This document shows positions 1 to 11,984 of a DNA stretch of 60,000 nt, piece after piece. Made by a program: the position numbers and the translations under genes. The notes below the pieces were generated by a model. That model had not been told where the DNA came from. It was given only the letters and a program-made list of their open reading frames with translations, and ran no database searches. Source of the DNA: Liolophura sinensis (taxonomy: Eukaryota; Mollusca; Polyplacophora; Chitonida; Chitonidae); contig NC_088302.1 of NCBI RefSeq assembly GCF_032854445.1, positions 7,499,338 through 7,559,337 of the forward strand. The letters run 5' to 3'. The stretch's first letter is position 1; every line of letters begins with the position of its first letter.

Positions 1-216
1 ATCATAATATGAACCTTACAGAAGCGTGCTTTCTGTTAGACATCACTGACACTTAATGATCAAGATTCCTTTTAATCTGTGGATTACCATAGTTGAAAAT
101 GCCTCCATATAAAGATTCTGTCAGCAGATGTCGTTGTGGTTGAACAAGTTAAGCTACAGTCGTTTGGAAGAGTGGAATTTGAAAAGGTTGTAGCCCTGGA
201 GGCTGTACGATTGACG

Positions 217-252
217 TTATAGAAAATCCATCCAGTCTTTCACGCTTACATC
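217..252 (-). pseudogene. Copy B, candidate terminal exon
   Basis: The acceptor is the AG complementary to positions 253-254, after a T-rich tract. In phase 0, which exon 12 requires, it encodes 11 residues ending WMDFL and then TAA (217-219). Copy A has GAA at the same codon and reads on for 23 more residues. The exon is short for an SLC6 C-terminal tail, so the true last exon could differ. Confidence 0.4.
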
Positions 253-2647
253 CTGGTTGTTTAAAAACAACAGAATACTTACACATTCTCCATTTCAGGG
301 TTAGCCTAGTAAAGTGGGCACCATAGCCCACTGAAGACACTGTTTGGACATTCATTTGGCAATATTTAGGACCACATTATTATGCTCAATAAACGATATC
401 TGAACATTAAGTACGGGATTGTTTTTATTTATTTATGTATTTATTGAATGATTTATTCAGGTGTTTATTTATTTATTTTTGTGGTCATATGACCGAAAAA
501 CTGCTAAGTACGAAGTAAAACTTAAGGCATAAATCTGCTCATTTGATTAATGCTGAAATCTGTTGTGAAGGTGGTCAGCGTTATCGATGAAGGTGGGGGG
601 GGGGGGGGGGGGGGAAAGAAGAGTGCCCGTGGCTAACTATTGCCCGTGGCTAACTACTGCCCTTCGCCAGGTACCAGCAAATTCTCTTGGAAAACACGCT
701 TTAGCTGAATAAAAGGAAACGAGGGCGGTCCTTCAGAAAAATAAAAAACACATTTTAGCATCAGCACTACAGCGTCCTGACACCGGATATAATTTAGTAT
801 AACTCAGATAATGCCACCCTCTTGTTCTACGGAAACATCTTAAAACAACTTTGGTCTGTTCTCTTTAAATTCGTTTCTCAACCAGGTTTCTTTTGTCTAT
901 GGTCAATTAAGTCTTTATTGTTAAAACGGTCCAACGGAACTTCAAAACACGCCAGGTAATAACAGGAATGCACAGAAAGCAGGAAAGCGGTAGAGCGACC
1001 TCTACCGTGTATCGTGTAGAGTGAGCTACCCTTATTTGGTTTCCACTGATACCTCATCCTTCCGTAAGTCGATCCGTCTCGCCGCTAAAGTCCTCATTTA
1101 GTGAAGCAACCGAGGAGTTTTTATCGCGACTGCTTTGTACTCGGCTAAAATGTAGATTTGTTTGATCTCTCAGCCTAGGTAAAAAAATGTCAGAAATCTA
1201 AACGATAAAGATTAACTGAACCACCAGCTGAGATTGGAATGTCAGATGCATCTCTGGTTTGCTTGTCTTCTCTTTCACTAATAATACAGTGTACACATTT
1301 AACATAAGACAAAGAAAAGCTATGGCCGTGAAATATGTTCTACTAAAAATGCTCACATGGGATTACAGTGATATTTAATGTCATCATAATTACCAGACAG
1401 GTTTTAATTCTAGGTTTTGAAGTCCGTGGTTGTAAAAAACATTAACAGGCTATTTTCACTTCAAAAAAGGTATACACAGTCGAAAAAGGGCGCCGTGGAT
1501 GATATCCACATTTAAACTAGCACACCCGGTAGTAGCTAAACAAAATATTTATTGCATGGAGCCCGACAGAAAGTGTTTCACAGAACGGATTCGTGATCAA
1601 AAAATGTCCACTTTCAGTTGTGAAGCTTCATTTCACAATCATAAATGTGTTATCAAACCCAAATACAGCTATTTGTACACTAATTCCTAAGACCGTCTTT
1701 AATATACTGTGCATTTTAGATAACAGTACAATCAATGACAAGTGGTCAGAATGCATCCACGCATGCAATGCACAAAATGTACACCAAGTTCCGAAGAACA
1801 CACAAAATCTCATCGACAACTTCTTGTTTTTGTCATTATATAACATGTTTTATTTACAGTAAGGTTACGTCAAGGTAATGAATTGTCAAACTGCGTCCCT
1901 TTACCGAGAATGTCATTTGTATCATCAGAGAAACAAAAGTGCTATTTTCTGTAGTTCACATACGATGTGACGTGTAGCGGTGTGAGAGTACCCATTTTGA
2001 AATAGATATAACTATTTACAGTTCATAAAACTTCGTAAGGCCGACTTCTCGTTACTTTTTTTCGTTATGGACGTTGTCTATGTTGTTGCGCCACAAGGCG
2101 ACATGATTTACGACAAGAGATATGGAAAATCTACGAAACTTTGTGAAAGTGCCCCCTGATAGCAAACAAAATCTTGAATACACGTTTCCTTGAAGTCTTA
2201 ATAAAGTTTCCACGAAGTCCTAATAAAGTTTCCATGAAGTCTTAATAAAGTTTCCATGAGGTCTTAATAAATAGCAAGAGAGGTAGTAAGAAGCATTTCG
2301 TGGCCTCAATGTAATTCGGTTCGTTTGGAAGCCCTGCTGTAAGGTAGACCTTTCTCCTTAGACTTGTTGTCATCTTTCTTGGATCAATATTGCAGAGAAA
2401 GCTCATAACAATACCGTTAGTTACCAGTTCACAGCTTTTTGTTGCATATAAGTGATTTAAAAAGCGCATGTTCTTACAAAATCAGGAGTTTGGTGTCACT
2501 TCTAAACAACTATCACGGCTGTCTACCCCATTATGAGAGTTTTCTTCTAAACAACTAGTGAGTTCGACGAGACGGCTTTTGCATACACGATCTAGGACAT
2601 AAAACGGCTAGGTTCATAACAGCAAGTACTATTTTCAGCGTTCTCAC

Positions 2648-2827
2648 CTCCAGTAGTGTCTCTTTGGCAGTCAGCACACGATACACCATGACCCCAGGAA
2701 CAAACATCACGGCTATTGAAGCCAGGCTCCAGCCGATACACATGGCCCAGCCGGGAAAATGGTAAATCAGGAGCTTCCGATTATAGGTTTGTTCTGGGTA
2801 CAACACTATGTCCATGATGAATAGAAA
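2648..2827 (-). pseudogene. Copy B exon 12 (TM12), open reading frame intact
   Basis: This 180-nt, phase 0-0 exon has a CAG acceptor and a GTGAGA donor. It encodes 60 residues starting [16 protein letters not shown] and containing the TM12 core [15 protein letters not shown]. It is one base longer than the same exon in copy A, and it shows what the unbroken exon looks like. It belongs to a gene otherwise disabled. Confidence 0.85.
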
Positions 2828-4123
2828 CTGAGCGAGACAAAAAGACAAAACACGCAAATTTATAGTCAAGATACACGCAAAATATCTTCACAAAAGTTTA
2901 AAATTCAGATGAAGTGAATCTAGGCGTTAAAATAATCATTTGCGTGTATCAGCCTTCAAACAGGATGAACGTTCTGGGTCAAACAATTGCAAGGTCAATT
3001 CCCAAACAAACGTGCAGGACAAACCACGGAATGACCAGCAAAGTAAACAAAGGACTGATTAGGATTCAAACAGAAGCGGTCAACAGTTTTCAATGATGAT
3101 GGAAAAAACCAAGGAATGTTCTAGGCGAGCGAATTTAAAGATAATTAAGGACTGACCCCCTTCTAATTACTAATCACTAACTGTGAACCGCTGACTGTCT
3201 TCACTCATTCGCCTAGAACCTTGCGCCTTTCCAACATCATTGAAAACTGATGAGATGTTTCCCTTTGTCTGATTCCGTCCTAATTTCGCATTTTAAATAC
3301 TTTCTTAGTGCTTTGGTAGTTTGTACTGGACGTCGTTTTATGAATTGGCCGTGTAATGATGATCTGGCATGTCTTTACTGGTTGACTGCTGGTATACGAA
3401 TGTCTGTTTTGACCCATAGTATGCATGGGCATGTTCAATAGGGATTCGGAATAAGCAAGATTTCCAGTATGTTTTTGCCACACGTGAGTACTGCGAGACC
3501 GGTTTGTCGGCGACTGTCATCGCGAAAATTATAAATATTCCTCATTACCAATTAGTTTATTGTCAAATATACACAATTTAAATCATCATTATACGTATAG
3601 GCCTTGTTTTATAATTCAGATTCTTGACAAAAACAAATTCTTTCCTACACTACTTAGACTTTCTATGATTTTGGATTGGGTCTTAGACTGAAGTTCAAAT
3701 AGTTTAGTTGAGGACAGTTTATTTCAAGTCAACATTCAACAGGTGGATAGTTGTCCAAGATTGGGGCACCTGTCTACACAGACACTACATGGAATATATC
3801 ATTCTATCCCTTTTGGCCTTGTGACACAAAACCCTAAATGAGGTAAATAGACAAGAGATTGGAATTAACAGGGTAACAACCATTTATCAACTTTGACACT
3901 ATCGTCGTTACTCTGGTTTTTCGCTCTATGTTTTTAATGTTTTATATTGTCACAGATTAATTGAATGCATACTCAATCAGAAGTTGTCCTCCAATTATCG
4001 AGGAGATCTCCATATGAATTTTCATAAAAACATCTCCGCTATTATTAAACAATAAGTATGAGGGGTTGATTTCATACACCGATATATGACTTTTGACTTT
4101 TAAATTCAAATTTTGATATATTA

Positions 4124-5139
4124 TGTTACGGTATTGAAAACAGCAACAGAAAACAGACTCAGTGACTCAATATTACAATGTAAACAATGCTTTATATATA
4201 AAATGAGACGTACAGTTTTACAGACAGTTCAACAACAACAACAACATACACATCAGTATTACCGGTCTTTACAAGTTTCCAGTTCACCTTTGCATCACAA
4301 GGAATGTATTCCAGGAAATCCAACGTAAAGACCATGGGATAAACACACAATTCACACAAGTCACAAATTGTCCTAGACAGGTACTTCGCCAGGTTAGCGA
4401 ACACGAACACAGTACACAGGTTACACAGAACTGGAACAGTCAAGCCTTTGAATGACGTCACACCCGCAGAGCACAACACAGGGTAAATACAGGCATGGAG
4501 GTATAATCCACTTTAAAACAGTCAGCTCCCGCAGAAACTCACAAACGAGCCGTTCAGAGACGTAGAGTAATGTCACCTTGTGGCAGAACGAACGTCCTTT
4601 GCCAAAACTGAAAACTTCAGTTTAGAGTCCTTGACGACCTTGTCGGTCAGGTGAGGTCTGCGTGTTAAACAAATTACACAGTCCACACTGTATAATCATA
4701 ATAAAGATCCGAACACCAATAAACATGACTTCCGCAGAAATTCACATAAACCAGACATCAGTACTACTGTGGTACACAAACGGTGCCGGCATAAAAAACT
4801 GTCCTCCCAAATGAAACTGGCATCACCAGCTCATATCAAAATAATGGACTCGATACGAGAGCGTCGCACACTCTCCTGGCTCCCAGTGGATGCAGCAAAA
4901 ATACCTCTCCTCTCTGCACAGAAAACACGGCTTATATACGCTCCAGGTGGATTCAACTATTCTTAGACACAGAATTAACAGCCAATGAACAGCCAGTTAA
5001 ATAAACAGAGCATTGAACAAGGTGCTTTCGGCCAGGTCCGCGCTGTACATATATAACAGGGCCTGTTATGCTTATAACATATAACACAAAGGTCCGCAGA
5101 CTAACAGTACATGAAGACGTTAAATAGTCATACATAACA
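4124..5139 (-). mobile_element. Solo LTR of a Ty3/gypsy (Gmr1-like) element in copy B intron 11
   Basis: The 1,016-bp LTR begins TGTTACGG and ends CATAACA on the + strand, so the termini are TG...CA. It is flanked by a 4-bp direct repeat ATTA (4,120-4,123 and 5,140-5,143). It matches the LTR at 50,259-51,279 along its whole length in the same orientation. Copy A carries the undisturbed site, with a single TAAT (reverse of ATTA) at 35,899-35,902. No internal element sequence is present, so it is a solo LTR left by LTR-LTR recombination. Confidence 0.9.
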
Positions 5140-5277
5140 ATTAGTACATGCATAAAGGTGTTCAGTGTTCCAGTTTTAAGTGAAATTGTCCAAAAATAAG
5201 CATTTAAAAAACATTTCAAATTCTGACTTAGGTTAAACTGGCTTTCTGGAATTGTCGCCCAGGAATTTTATTCTTAC

Positions 5278-5378
5278 CCCGCCGAGCAGAGGTGTGATTA
5301 CAGCCCAGCAGACTTTAAAGTAAGGAAAGAGTCGGTACCCCAACATGTACTCCAAGTTACGCTGTAACCGATTTACAC
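5278..5378 (-). pseudogene. Copy B exon 11 (TM11), intact
   Basis: This 101-nt exon has a TTACAG acceptor and a GTAAGA donor. It encodes [20 protein letters not shown] followed by the TM11 segment. It is nearly identical to copy A exon 11 at 35,664-35,764. Confidence 0.85.
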
Positions 5379-5719
5379 CTGTAACAAAAGTGAATCGGTT
5401 AAATTCAGAGGGGTTACATATTGCAACAGGTTTCAAGAATAAATGTATCCTCGTTCCGACTCATCCAGGCTACTTAAATCAAACCGCTTTCTAAAGTAAA
5501 GCCAGAGTACATTAAATCAGTGCCTTAAAACACTGGGCTGGCCGGTAAACAATGAAGAACGGTCAACATGTATACACCTTGTTATTAGTCTTAACCCAGT
5601 TCGCGCAATCCAAATAAAAAGAAATTTATGCCATATAATCAGTAAATATTACAAATCTTAATGTAGTATTTATACTGGATAATACTAAGGCTGCTGTAAG
5701 CAAAAGGAGTAAGCTATGT

Positions 5720-6610
5720 TCTCACCGTAGACAGAGGAGATAACGAGACACCCCAGTAACACGATCACCATGATAATCCGTCATGATGTATGACTGAGAG
5801 ACTGTTAATAGGTATGGATTGAATTAAGTTGTGTTCTCACCGTAGACATAGCAATAGCCAGACACTCCAGTACCACGATCACAATGATAATCCGTCATGA
5901 TGTATGACTGAGAGACTGTTAATAGGTATGGATTGAATTAAGTTGTGTTCTCACCGTAGACATAGCAAATAGCCAGACACTCCAGTACCACGATCACCAT
6001 GATAATCTGTCATGATGTATGACTGAGAGACTGTTAATAGGTATGGATTGAATTAAGTTGTGTTCTCACCGTAGACATAGCAATAGCCAGACACTCCAGT
6101 ACCACGATCACAATGATAATCCGTCATGATGTATGACAGAGAGACTGTTACTAGGTATAGACTGACTTAAGGTGTGTTCTTACCGTAGACATAGGAAATA
6201 TGACTGAGAGACTGTTACTAGGTATAGATTGAATTAAGGTGTGTTCTTACCGTAGACATAGGAAATGGCCAGACACTCCAGTACCACGATCACCATGATA
6301 ATGCGTCATGATGTATGACTGAGAGACTGTTACTAGGTATAAACTGACTTAAGGTGTGTTCTTACCGTAGACATAGGAAATATGACTGAGAGACTGTTAC
6401 TAGGTATAGATTGAATTAAGGTGTGTTCTTACCGTAGACATAGGAAATGGCCAGACACTCCAGTACCACGATCACCATGATAATGCGTCATGATGTATGA
6501 CTGAGAGACTGTTACTAGGTATAGACTGAATTAAGCTGTGTTCTTACCGTAGACATAGGAAATATGACTGAGAGACTGTTACTATGTATAGACTGAATTA
6601 AGCTGTGTTC
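5720..6610 (-). repeat. Tandem array of exon-10 3' ends plus splice donor (copy B)
   Basis: About nine units, some near 115 bp and some near 67 bp, each contain on the minus strand the 3' end of exon 10 (reading ...CTATGTCTACG) followed by a GTGAGA or GTAAGA donor and about 50 nt of intron 10. Short units lack the central part. The 5' half of exon 10 present in copies A and C (starting [12 protein letters not shown]) is absent. Sequence homologous to the upstream intron follows directly near 6,615. B therefore has many donor copies but no usable exon 10. Confidence 0.85.
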
Positions 6611-6614
6611 TTAT

Positions 6615-7190
6615 GAATCCAATTGCGGATTGAAAAATAGAATTTCAGAGTTCTGACGGTTTGATTTAGTGCTTAGCGTAAAACAAGCAAGAATTTTAAT
6701 GTAAATTACCCAATGTTAAAAGAAAGGATATCAAAACACTTAGATCGACCACGTGACAGACGGGCAAAGAGAGAGAGAGAGCAACTTTAAGTACACAGCT
6801 GACTGTTGCGAAAAAGCTAACATGGCATAAACTGATTTCCAAAATTTGTGCAAACCTAGAAACCCCACGGTTTGTTAGTTTGTTTGATTGGCATTGAAAA
6901 GCACATTCAGGAATTTTTTACCTATATCCCAGCGTTCAGGTACATAGATACAGGAGACCGAAGTGCCAGTTGTGTACCACTGACTTTCGCAAGGTACCTC
7001 CATGACAAACCTCCTGACTTAAAGCCCCCGTCGAAACAGCGAGAGTGGAATTCGAACACGGAACCTCATTATATAACCATTTATATAAATCAATTATGGA
7101 CAACAAATGTCATCATTTTGATGAAGACTGAGTGAATGAACCATTTGGAACCAGGTATCCTACTTATTATGTAGCGAGTTAATATTTTAA
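6615..7190. other. Rearranged intron DNA at the exon 7-9 deletion of copy B
   Basis: No exon is present. Segments homologous to copy A at 31,725-31,800 and 34,500-34,830 alternate here. The first of these occurs twice (about 7,070-7,170 and 7,345-7,372). The segment between them in A, which holds exons 7-9, is missing. A short GA run occurs near 6,771. Confidence 0.6.
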
Positions 7191-7204
7191 CCATATGGGC
7201 CAGC

Positions 7205-7350
7205 GAGACCCCTTAGCCCCTCAAACTTATTTATTTTATTTGATTGGTGTTTTACGGCGTGCACAAAAATATTTCATTTATACCACGGCGGCCAGCAATA
7301 TGTTGGGAGGAAACTGGTCAGAGTTCAGGGAAACCCTCGACCATCCGCAT
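7205..7350 (-). mobile_element. tRNA-derived SINE fragment
   Basis: Read on the minus strand it has the family 3' body: the CGACCATCCGCA-type segment, GGCGGCCAGCA, and an AATCAAATAAA tail. The tRNA-like head is missing. The same insertion lies at 34,479-34,631 in the other arm, so it predates the inverted duplication. Confidence 0.6.
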
Positions 7351-7373
7351 TTGGAACCAGGTATCCTACTTAC

Positions 7374-7477
7374 TTCAAACAGTTGTGATGAAAACTGCTG
7401 CAACTTGCTAAAGACGTGTAAATTCCGAGGCCTACACCGTAAGAAAAAAATACATGTATACCGGCCTCCACCCAAAC
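7374..7477 (-). pseudogene. Copy B exon 6 (TM6), intact
   Basis: This 104-nt exon has a TTTACAG acceptor and a GTAAGT donor. It encodes [18 protein letters not shown] followed by IYTSLASCSSF. It is in frame and close to copy A. The next exon present on this strand is the degraded exon 10, because exons 7-9 are gone. Confidence 0.85.
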
Positions 7478-7504
7478 CTGTAAATTTGTCATAGCGCAGT
7501 TTTT

Positions 7505-7625
7505 TATGTATTTATTTATTTGATTGGTGTTTTACGCTGTACTCAGCAATACTACGACGGCGCCCAGCATTATGGGGAAACCCACGACCATCTGCAGGTC
7601 TCGGCCACGGACGTTCCCCACAACA
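7505..7625 (-). mobile_element. tRNA-derived SINE fragment beside exon 6
   Basis: The SINE tail and body (TTTGATTGGTGTTTTACGC on +, then the GGCGCCCAGCATTATGG segment) lie about 30 bp upstream of the exon 6 acceptor. The counterpart in A is 31,400-31,604. Confidence 0.6.
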
Positions 7626-8122
7626 CATAAACACCTGTGTTTGAAAGACACCTATGAAATGTGAATCGGCGTTATTCTTGATCTAGTCTGATGGTGATTT
7701 GAAAAGTGACACATGAAAGTGAAATTTATGGAAGCCGATTTCGGCCATGCGTCCGTTCGTCCTCACTGATCATTTACGCCAGAAAATAAAAACGAAACAA
7801 CGAAAGGACGAGGCACAAAATGCGAGGAAAAACTGTGAAAGGACACAACAAAACTATGAAGGAAAACAAAGAGGTTTTGCCACCTTGTCGATTCGTACTT
7901 TCGCCTCGTCCTTTTTTGTGTTTTGATTCGCCTATTGGTTCTTTTGAGTTTTGTCCTTTAAATAAAGCCTACACAAGATCTCGCTCTTTCGCTTTCCGCC
8001 TTTAAATCGCTGTGACAAACCGGATGGCAAAAGTATGAAAGTGTTTGATGGAGCCTCGGTCTTTTTAAAAAATATAACACAAATCAATAAAACCAATCAA
8101 TTTTTACTTTATCAATGTAGAC

Positions 8123-8232
8123 CTTAACTACACCAAGTTTGCGCCACTCAGGTGACAGGTAGAAGTGTATACCCTTGAGTTGCACCCCGAATAAGCAAGA
8201 CCACCAGGAGAATGTAAGGCAAAATAACTTAC
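8123..8232 (-). pseudogene. Copy B exon 5 (TM5), frameshifted
   Basis: It is 110 nt against 135 in A and C. Two losses, 11 nt near the start and 14 nt in the middle, remove part of the TM5/EL3 coding sequence and shift the frame. The donor has decayed from GTATGT to GTCTAC. The surviving frame fragments still spell YLSPEW(R)KLGVVK near the end. Confidence 0.8.
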
Positions 8233-8234
8233 CT

Positions 8235-8500
8235 GTCAAAATACACTAGATAACTGGGAAAGCGTGCAATACCATTCCGTGTGTTATACATTAAAATACA
8301 ATGGATAACTGTGATAATTTGAGATATCATTAGGTATCTTATTTGTCAAAATACAATGGATAACTGTGAGAATTTGAGATATCATTAGGTATCTTATTTG
8401 TCAAAATACAATGGATACCTGTGAGAATTTACGACATCATGACGTAATTTATCTGTCAAAATACAATGGGTAACTGCGAGAATTTGCGATATCGTTTTCT
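8235..8500 (-). repeat. Roughly 55-bp tandem repeat carrying copies of the exon-5 acceptor (copy B)
   Basis: Four to five units of about 55-57 bp contain on the minus strand a CCATTGTATTTTGACA(G/A)ATAA-type sequence, which duplicates the intron-4 end and the first bases of exon 5. The last unit is the authentic acceptor. The matching array in A is 30,525-30,764. Confidence 0.7.
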
Positions 8501-8639
8501 ATATTACACTTTTCAGGATAAAGTTGTGCTGTAATCACAAATAAATATGAAATAAATACAGGTAATATGATATGTGGGCTAATGATCTCTGCAGACAATC
8601 AAATACTGTGATTATGGTAGCCGGTTAAGCCATCATCTT

Positions 8640-8960
8640 ACCATCGCACTATCGTTCCATTGCCCGCAGTGCACTATCGTGCCATTGCTTCACACTATCG
8701 TTCCATTGGCCGCTATGCAGTATCGTGCCATTGTTTTATACTATCGTTCCACTGCCCGCTGTGTATTGTCGTGCGATTGTTTCATACTATCGTTGCATTG
8801 CCCGCAGTGTAGTGTCGTGCCACTGCTTCACACTATCGTTCCATTGCCGGAAGTGCAGTATCTTCCCATTGCTTCGCATAATCGTTCCAATGCCCGCAGT
8901 GCAGTATCGTGTCATCGCTTCGCACTATCGTGTCATCGCTTCTTTCAAATGACAGGCGAT
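8640..8960 (+). repeat. 46-bp minisatellite, about seven units
   Basis: Units contain ACTATCGTTCCATTGCCCGC and a GTGCAGTATCGTGCCATTGC segment. It lies in intron 4 of copy B. The other arm (30,225-30,375) has only two to three units, so copy number changed after duplication. The open frames across it come from the repeat and are not a gene. Confidence 0.8.
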
Positions 8961-9084
8961 GGAACGATAGTGCGATGGTGCGATTATGGCCTTAATAGGC
9001 TTCCATATGTGATAAAGTTATTAGAACAGAGGAACAGAGAGAACAGAGTGATCAGTCGGTTATTGTTATGATTACTGGCCTCAC

Positions 9085-9216
9085 TTCCCAGATAGTTTAA
9101 TCCCTTTCCAAACACAGAAGTAGACAACAACCCAGGCCAGTAACAGACACAAGACCACGCCCCACTTGATACTTCCAATGAACTCCACACCAGCTGATAT
9201 CGCTAACAATTTCCGT
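9085..9216 (-). pseudogene. Copy B exon 4 (TM4), 1-nt loss at donor
   Basis: It is 132 nt against 133 in A and C. The exon end and donor read GGGAA|GTGAGG, one G fewer than the other copies, so using this donor shifts the downstream frame. It encodes [12 protein letters not shown] and the TM4 segment [19 protein letters not shown]. Confidence 0.8.
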
Positions 9217-9302
9217 CTGAACATAAGACAAATAATTAAAACACAAAGGAATGAATGATTATCGTTTACCGCCAAATAGTCCATCAATCAATCGGTTATT
9301 GC

Positions 9303-9410
9303 TATGATTATTTATTCATTTGATTGCAGTTTTTCAAGAATATTTCGCATATTGGAAGGGCGGCCAGCGTTATGGTGGGAGGAAACCGTGCAGAGCGCGG
9401 GGAACGTCCC
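9303..9410 (-). mobile_element. SINE fragment in copy B intron 3
   Basis: It holds the 3' body and tail (GGGCGGCCAGCGTTATGGTG, TTTGATTG tail). A longer allele with part of the tRNA-like head is at 29,697-29,911 in the other arm, so this copy lost about 100 bp. Confidence 0.55.
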
Positions 9411-9555
9411 TTATACGCTATGTCTAAGACGTTTGAACCAAAATATTGTTTACTAACAGATATCAGCGTGTGACTGTACATATAGTAGCTGTCAACTTGA
9501 TATTTCCACACTGTATTAACACAAAGTAAGACTCAACGATGGGTGATAAACTTAC

Positions 9556-9806
9556 TCCCAGTAATCAGTCGCAGGATCCATTGTCCAAAAATATCTGGCG
9601 TTGGTGAAGCTGGCGTCTTGCGATGACGTCCAATTATATGTTGCATTTGTGGAGTTGACAGACAAGTAGTGTTCTCTGCAGTTGTCAGAGTTCCAGGGGT
9701 TTCCACAGGTTGACCAGGGCAGGACAGTGGTGAAGGAGGAGAACAGATAGTACAATTTAAATACAAGTTTATGTAAAAGCACAAAACACTTTGAGCGACC
9801 CCAATA
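9556..9806 (-). pseudogene. Copy B exon 3 (TM3 and EL2), acceptor lost and frameshifted
   Basis: It is about 251 nt against 271. Where A has GCAG|GTATTGG, B has GCACTATTGG, so the acceptor AG is destroyed. A 19-nt net loss in TM3 breaks the frame. The extracellular-loop sequence including CGNPWN and the N-glycosylation sequons is still readable in one frame. The donor GTAAGT is intact. Confidence 0.85.
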
Positions 9807-10782
9807 GTGCGAATGTACCAACAGTCAACCATATATCAACTATAACCTTTGACGTCTATATTATTGATAGATTAAAACCTCGTCTACTTCAACAAGTAGA
9901 ATTAGGCAATAGTCGAATTAGGCCATAGTGGAATAACAATAGTACAAGTTGCGTTTCTCGAGCCACGTTGCTGCACACGGTGCGATTCTACAAATCGTAT
10001 GAAATATCGCTTATCCTATTTTCATTCAATTTATCGAATTGAACGAGTGGACATGACAAAACGTACCATGTGAACGCGGATTAAAGAAATACAGAATCGA
10101 CGCTGACTGGCTAACGGAGGAGACAGCGTTCCCTGGGTTAAACTCTGTACCTTTGGTCACGCTTGAATAAATCGGCCACTCCTGACATTCAGCTTAGGTC
10201 AGCATAGTCTGGACCTGCCTATCTATTACGCCAGGCAGTGAGAATCGATTCTGTATTTTTTTAAGTGATACAAGAGAAGTATGCATATTTGTGTTAAGCA
10301 GGAAAGGTCGCTTTGACCACTGAAGTTCTCCCATGATTGACTCTTCCATTGGCTTACCAACACTGGCCATGATGTAACATGCTGTTTTTCTGTCACTCTT
10401 AATAAACTGCTTGCAGCATATTTTTTACTAGGTACTAATTAAAGGAATAAGTGGGATATACAAAACAGAGGGTGATGCGTTCAAGTCTCAAATGAAAACG
10501 ATATTAGTTTCACAAAAACCTTTAGAATTAGATAAAAAGATGCAGTGATGTCATCACAATTAACACACAATCACATTAAAACAAAGGGACCAGGCCGCTA
10601 GGGGTGCTTAATCCATCAGAAGAATCCTGGTTGATGCAGGAAAACAATATAGCTTCACTCACATGGTACAAGATTAAGCTCTCCATAGTTTTGAAGATAA
10701 TTCTTGGCTTTCACGATACACATGTTTCACTTTATCCTCTCAAATGTTTATGTGAATCGCATAAAAAATACTCTAAAGCTAC

Positions 10783-10914
10783 CTTGAAAACTTGGGCATA
10801 TCTTTCAAGCTGCCATAACGGCCTTTGACATGAACTGTCCATAAGCTCCCTCCAGAAAGATCACGGGGATACCAACACACAGCACTGATACCAGATAAGG
10901 GATGAGGAAGACGC
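10783..10914 (-). pseudogene. Copy B exon 2 (TM2), nonsense mutation
   Basis: This is a 132-nt exon with intact TTTTCAG acceptor and GTAGCT donor. The conserved Trp of AAWKICP in A is TGA here (10,805-10,807). Upstream of it the exon encodes [21 protein letters not shown] transcript using this exon would stop at about residue 95. Confidence 0.9.
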
Positions 10915-11984
10915 CTGAAAAGGGTATTATAAAGCGGTCAGATCATGTAAAGGACTACAGAATAGTTACGTGTCATAGTTGACAAATGGTAACACGTAAG
11001 TGTTGAAATCCATTCTCTGTTCAATTTACTAGAGTTAGTATGTCAGTAATTAATGGCAATCAATGGAATTTGGTAAAAACCATAAAGTTATGTTAGCAGC
11101 AGTTTGTTAGACATCACTGGTCCAGAATTACTCATTCATGTCCGACACACCAAACGACCACAAAAACTTGGTCTTCAGCGACAAAATATTTCTAGTTTTT
11201 AGTCGATATCTCGTCTTAGAGCCGAATCCACCAATTTTATCCTTGACTCAAAGATTTTGTGTCACAGAAACTTGGTCGGACGGACCACACGCAAAACAAC
11301 ACTTATAGACTTCAAATAACAAAAAGAATCTGTCACTTATGGTACCCACTGATTGTTCATAAAGTCTGTCAGTCTGGGATGCATGTTAGTCGAAGGGGTG
11401 GGTGTTTTTGTCTTCGTAATAAATTCAGTTTATATTGTGATACATGTATGTATAGTACAAAAGATTACGGTATAACCCATAGTTGCTTAAACACAAGTCT
11501 CTGCACAAGAATGAATGAGGCATCAATGCAGGATAAAGCATGCTGTTCATAGGGAGATCCCCTGACGAATCAATCAACTCATTATTCATTTATTTGATAA
11601 TATAATTACTGAATATCATGGGATGATTCACAAATCAGGCTTTGAAAAAAGCTTTAAAAAGTTTAAAACGCTTGAAACTTGTTTAATTGTTGTAAAACCG
11701 TTTATGTATGTGCCAGGGTAGTGCATAATGGACATGTATTATGTATTAAAATTTGCGGTCTTAAGAGGTCGTTTTCGATGCAAAGCCTACGGCGGTCTGT
11801 CGGTGCGATGCGAAATTTTTAACATTTTCTATAGTGATTTACACTGATTCAGAGGATTTTCTAGTGAAAACTCATCAATAAGGAGAAAGAATTTAAAGTA
11901 TATGCGAAGGCAAATTAACATAGAAATAAAAACATTTTACACAAAATTGATTAACTCAGCAATAAACAGCAAAAAGCAACGAAA

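Larger units (their letters stand above)
217..10914 (-). pseudogene. SLC6-type transporter copy B, pseudogene (gene-level span)
   Basis: This is a minus-strand relic of a 12-TM Na+/Cl--coupled SLC6 carrier, paralogous to copy A on the opposite strand. Recognisable exons in transcription order are 2, 3, 4, 5, 6, partial 10, 11, 12 and a terminal exon. Exon 1 is not found between 11 and 27 kb on this strand. Lesions visible by comparison with A are: Trp to TGA in exon 2; loss of the AG acceptor and a 19-nt loss in exon 3; a 1-nt loss at the end of exon 4; 11- and 14-nt losses in exon 5; absence of exons 7, 8 and 9; and absence of the 5' half of exon 10. Exons 6, 11 and 12 stay open, so decay is uneven. 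The many independent lesions make an assembly artefact an insufficient explanation. Confidence 0.9.
1..11645. repeat. Left arm of a large inverted duplication (copy B arm)
   Basis: This arm matches the reverse complement of about 26,695-39,676 along its length. Landmarks pair in inverted order: 252 with 39,427, 2,648 with 37,320, 5,278 with 35,764, 7,374 with 31,724, 9,085 with 30,134 and 10,783 with 27,938. Introns match as well as exons, so this is a duplicated genomic segment and not a retrocopy. The arm probably continues left of the window. Differences include a solo LTR here, loss of the exon 7-9 segment, and different minisatellite copy numbers. A poly-G tract of 20 G at 595-614 lies in a stretch (about 485-660) that the other arm lacks. 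Confidence 0.9.

Noticed and set aside
8679-9071. 130-codon open frame on +
   Set aside because: It runs through the 46-bp minisatellite and antisense to copy B exon 4. No motif.
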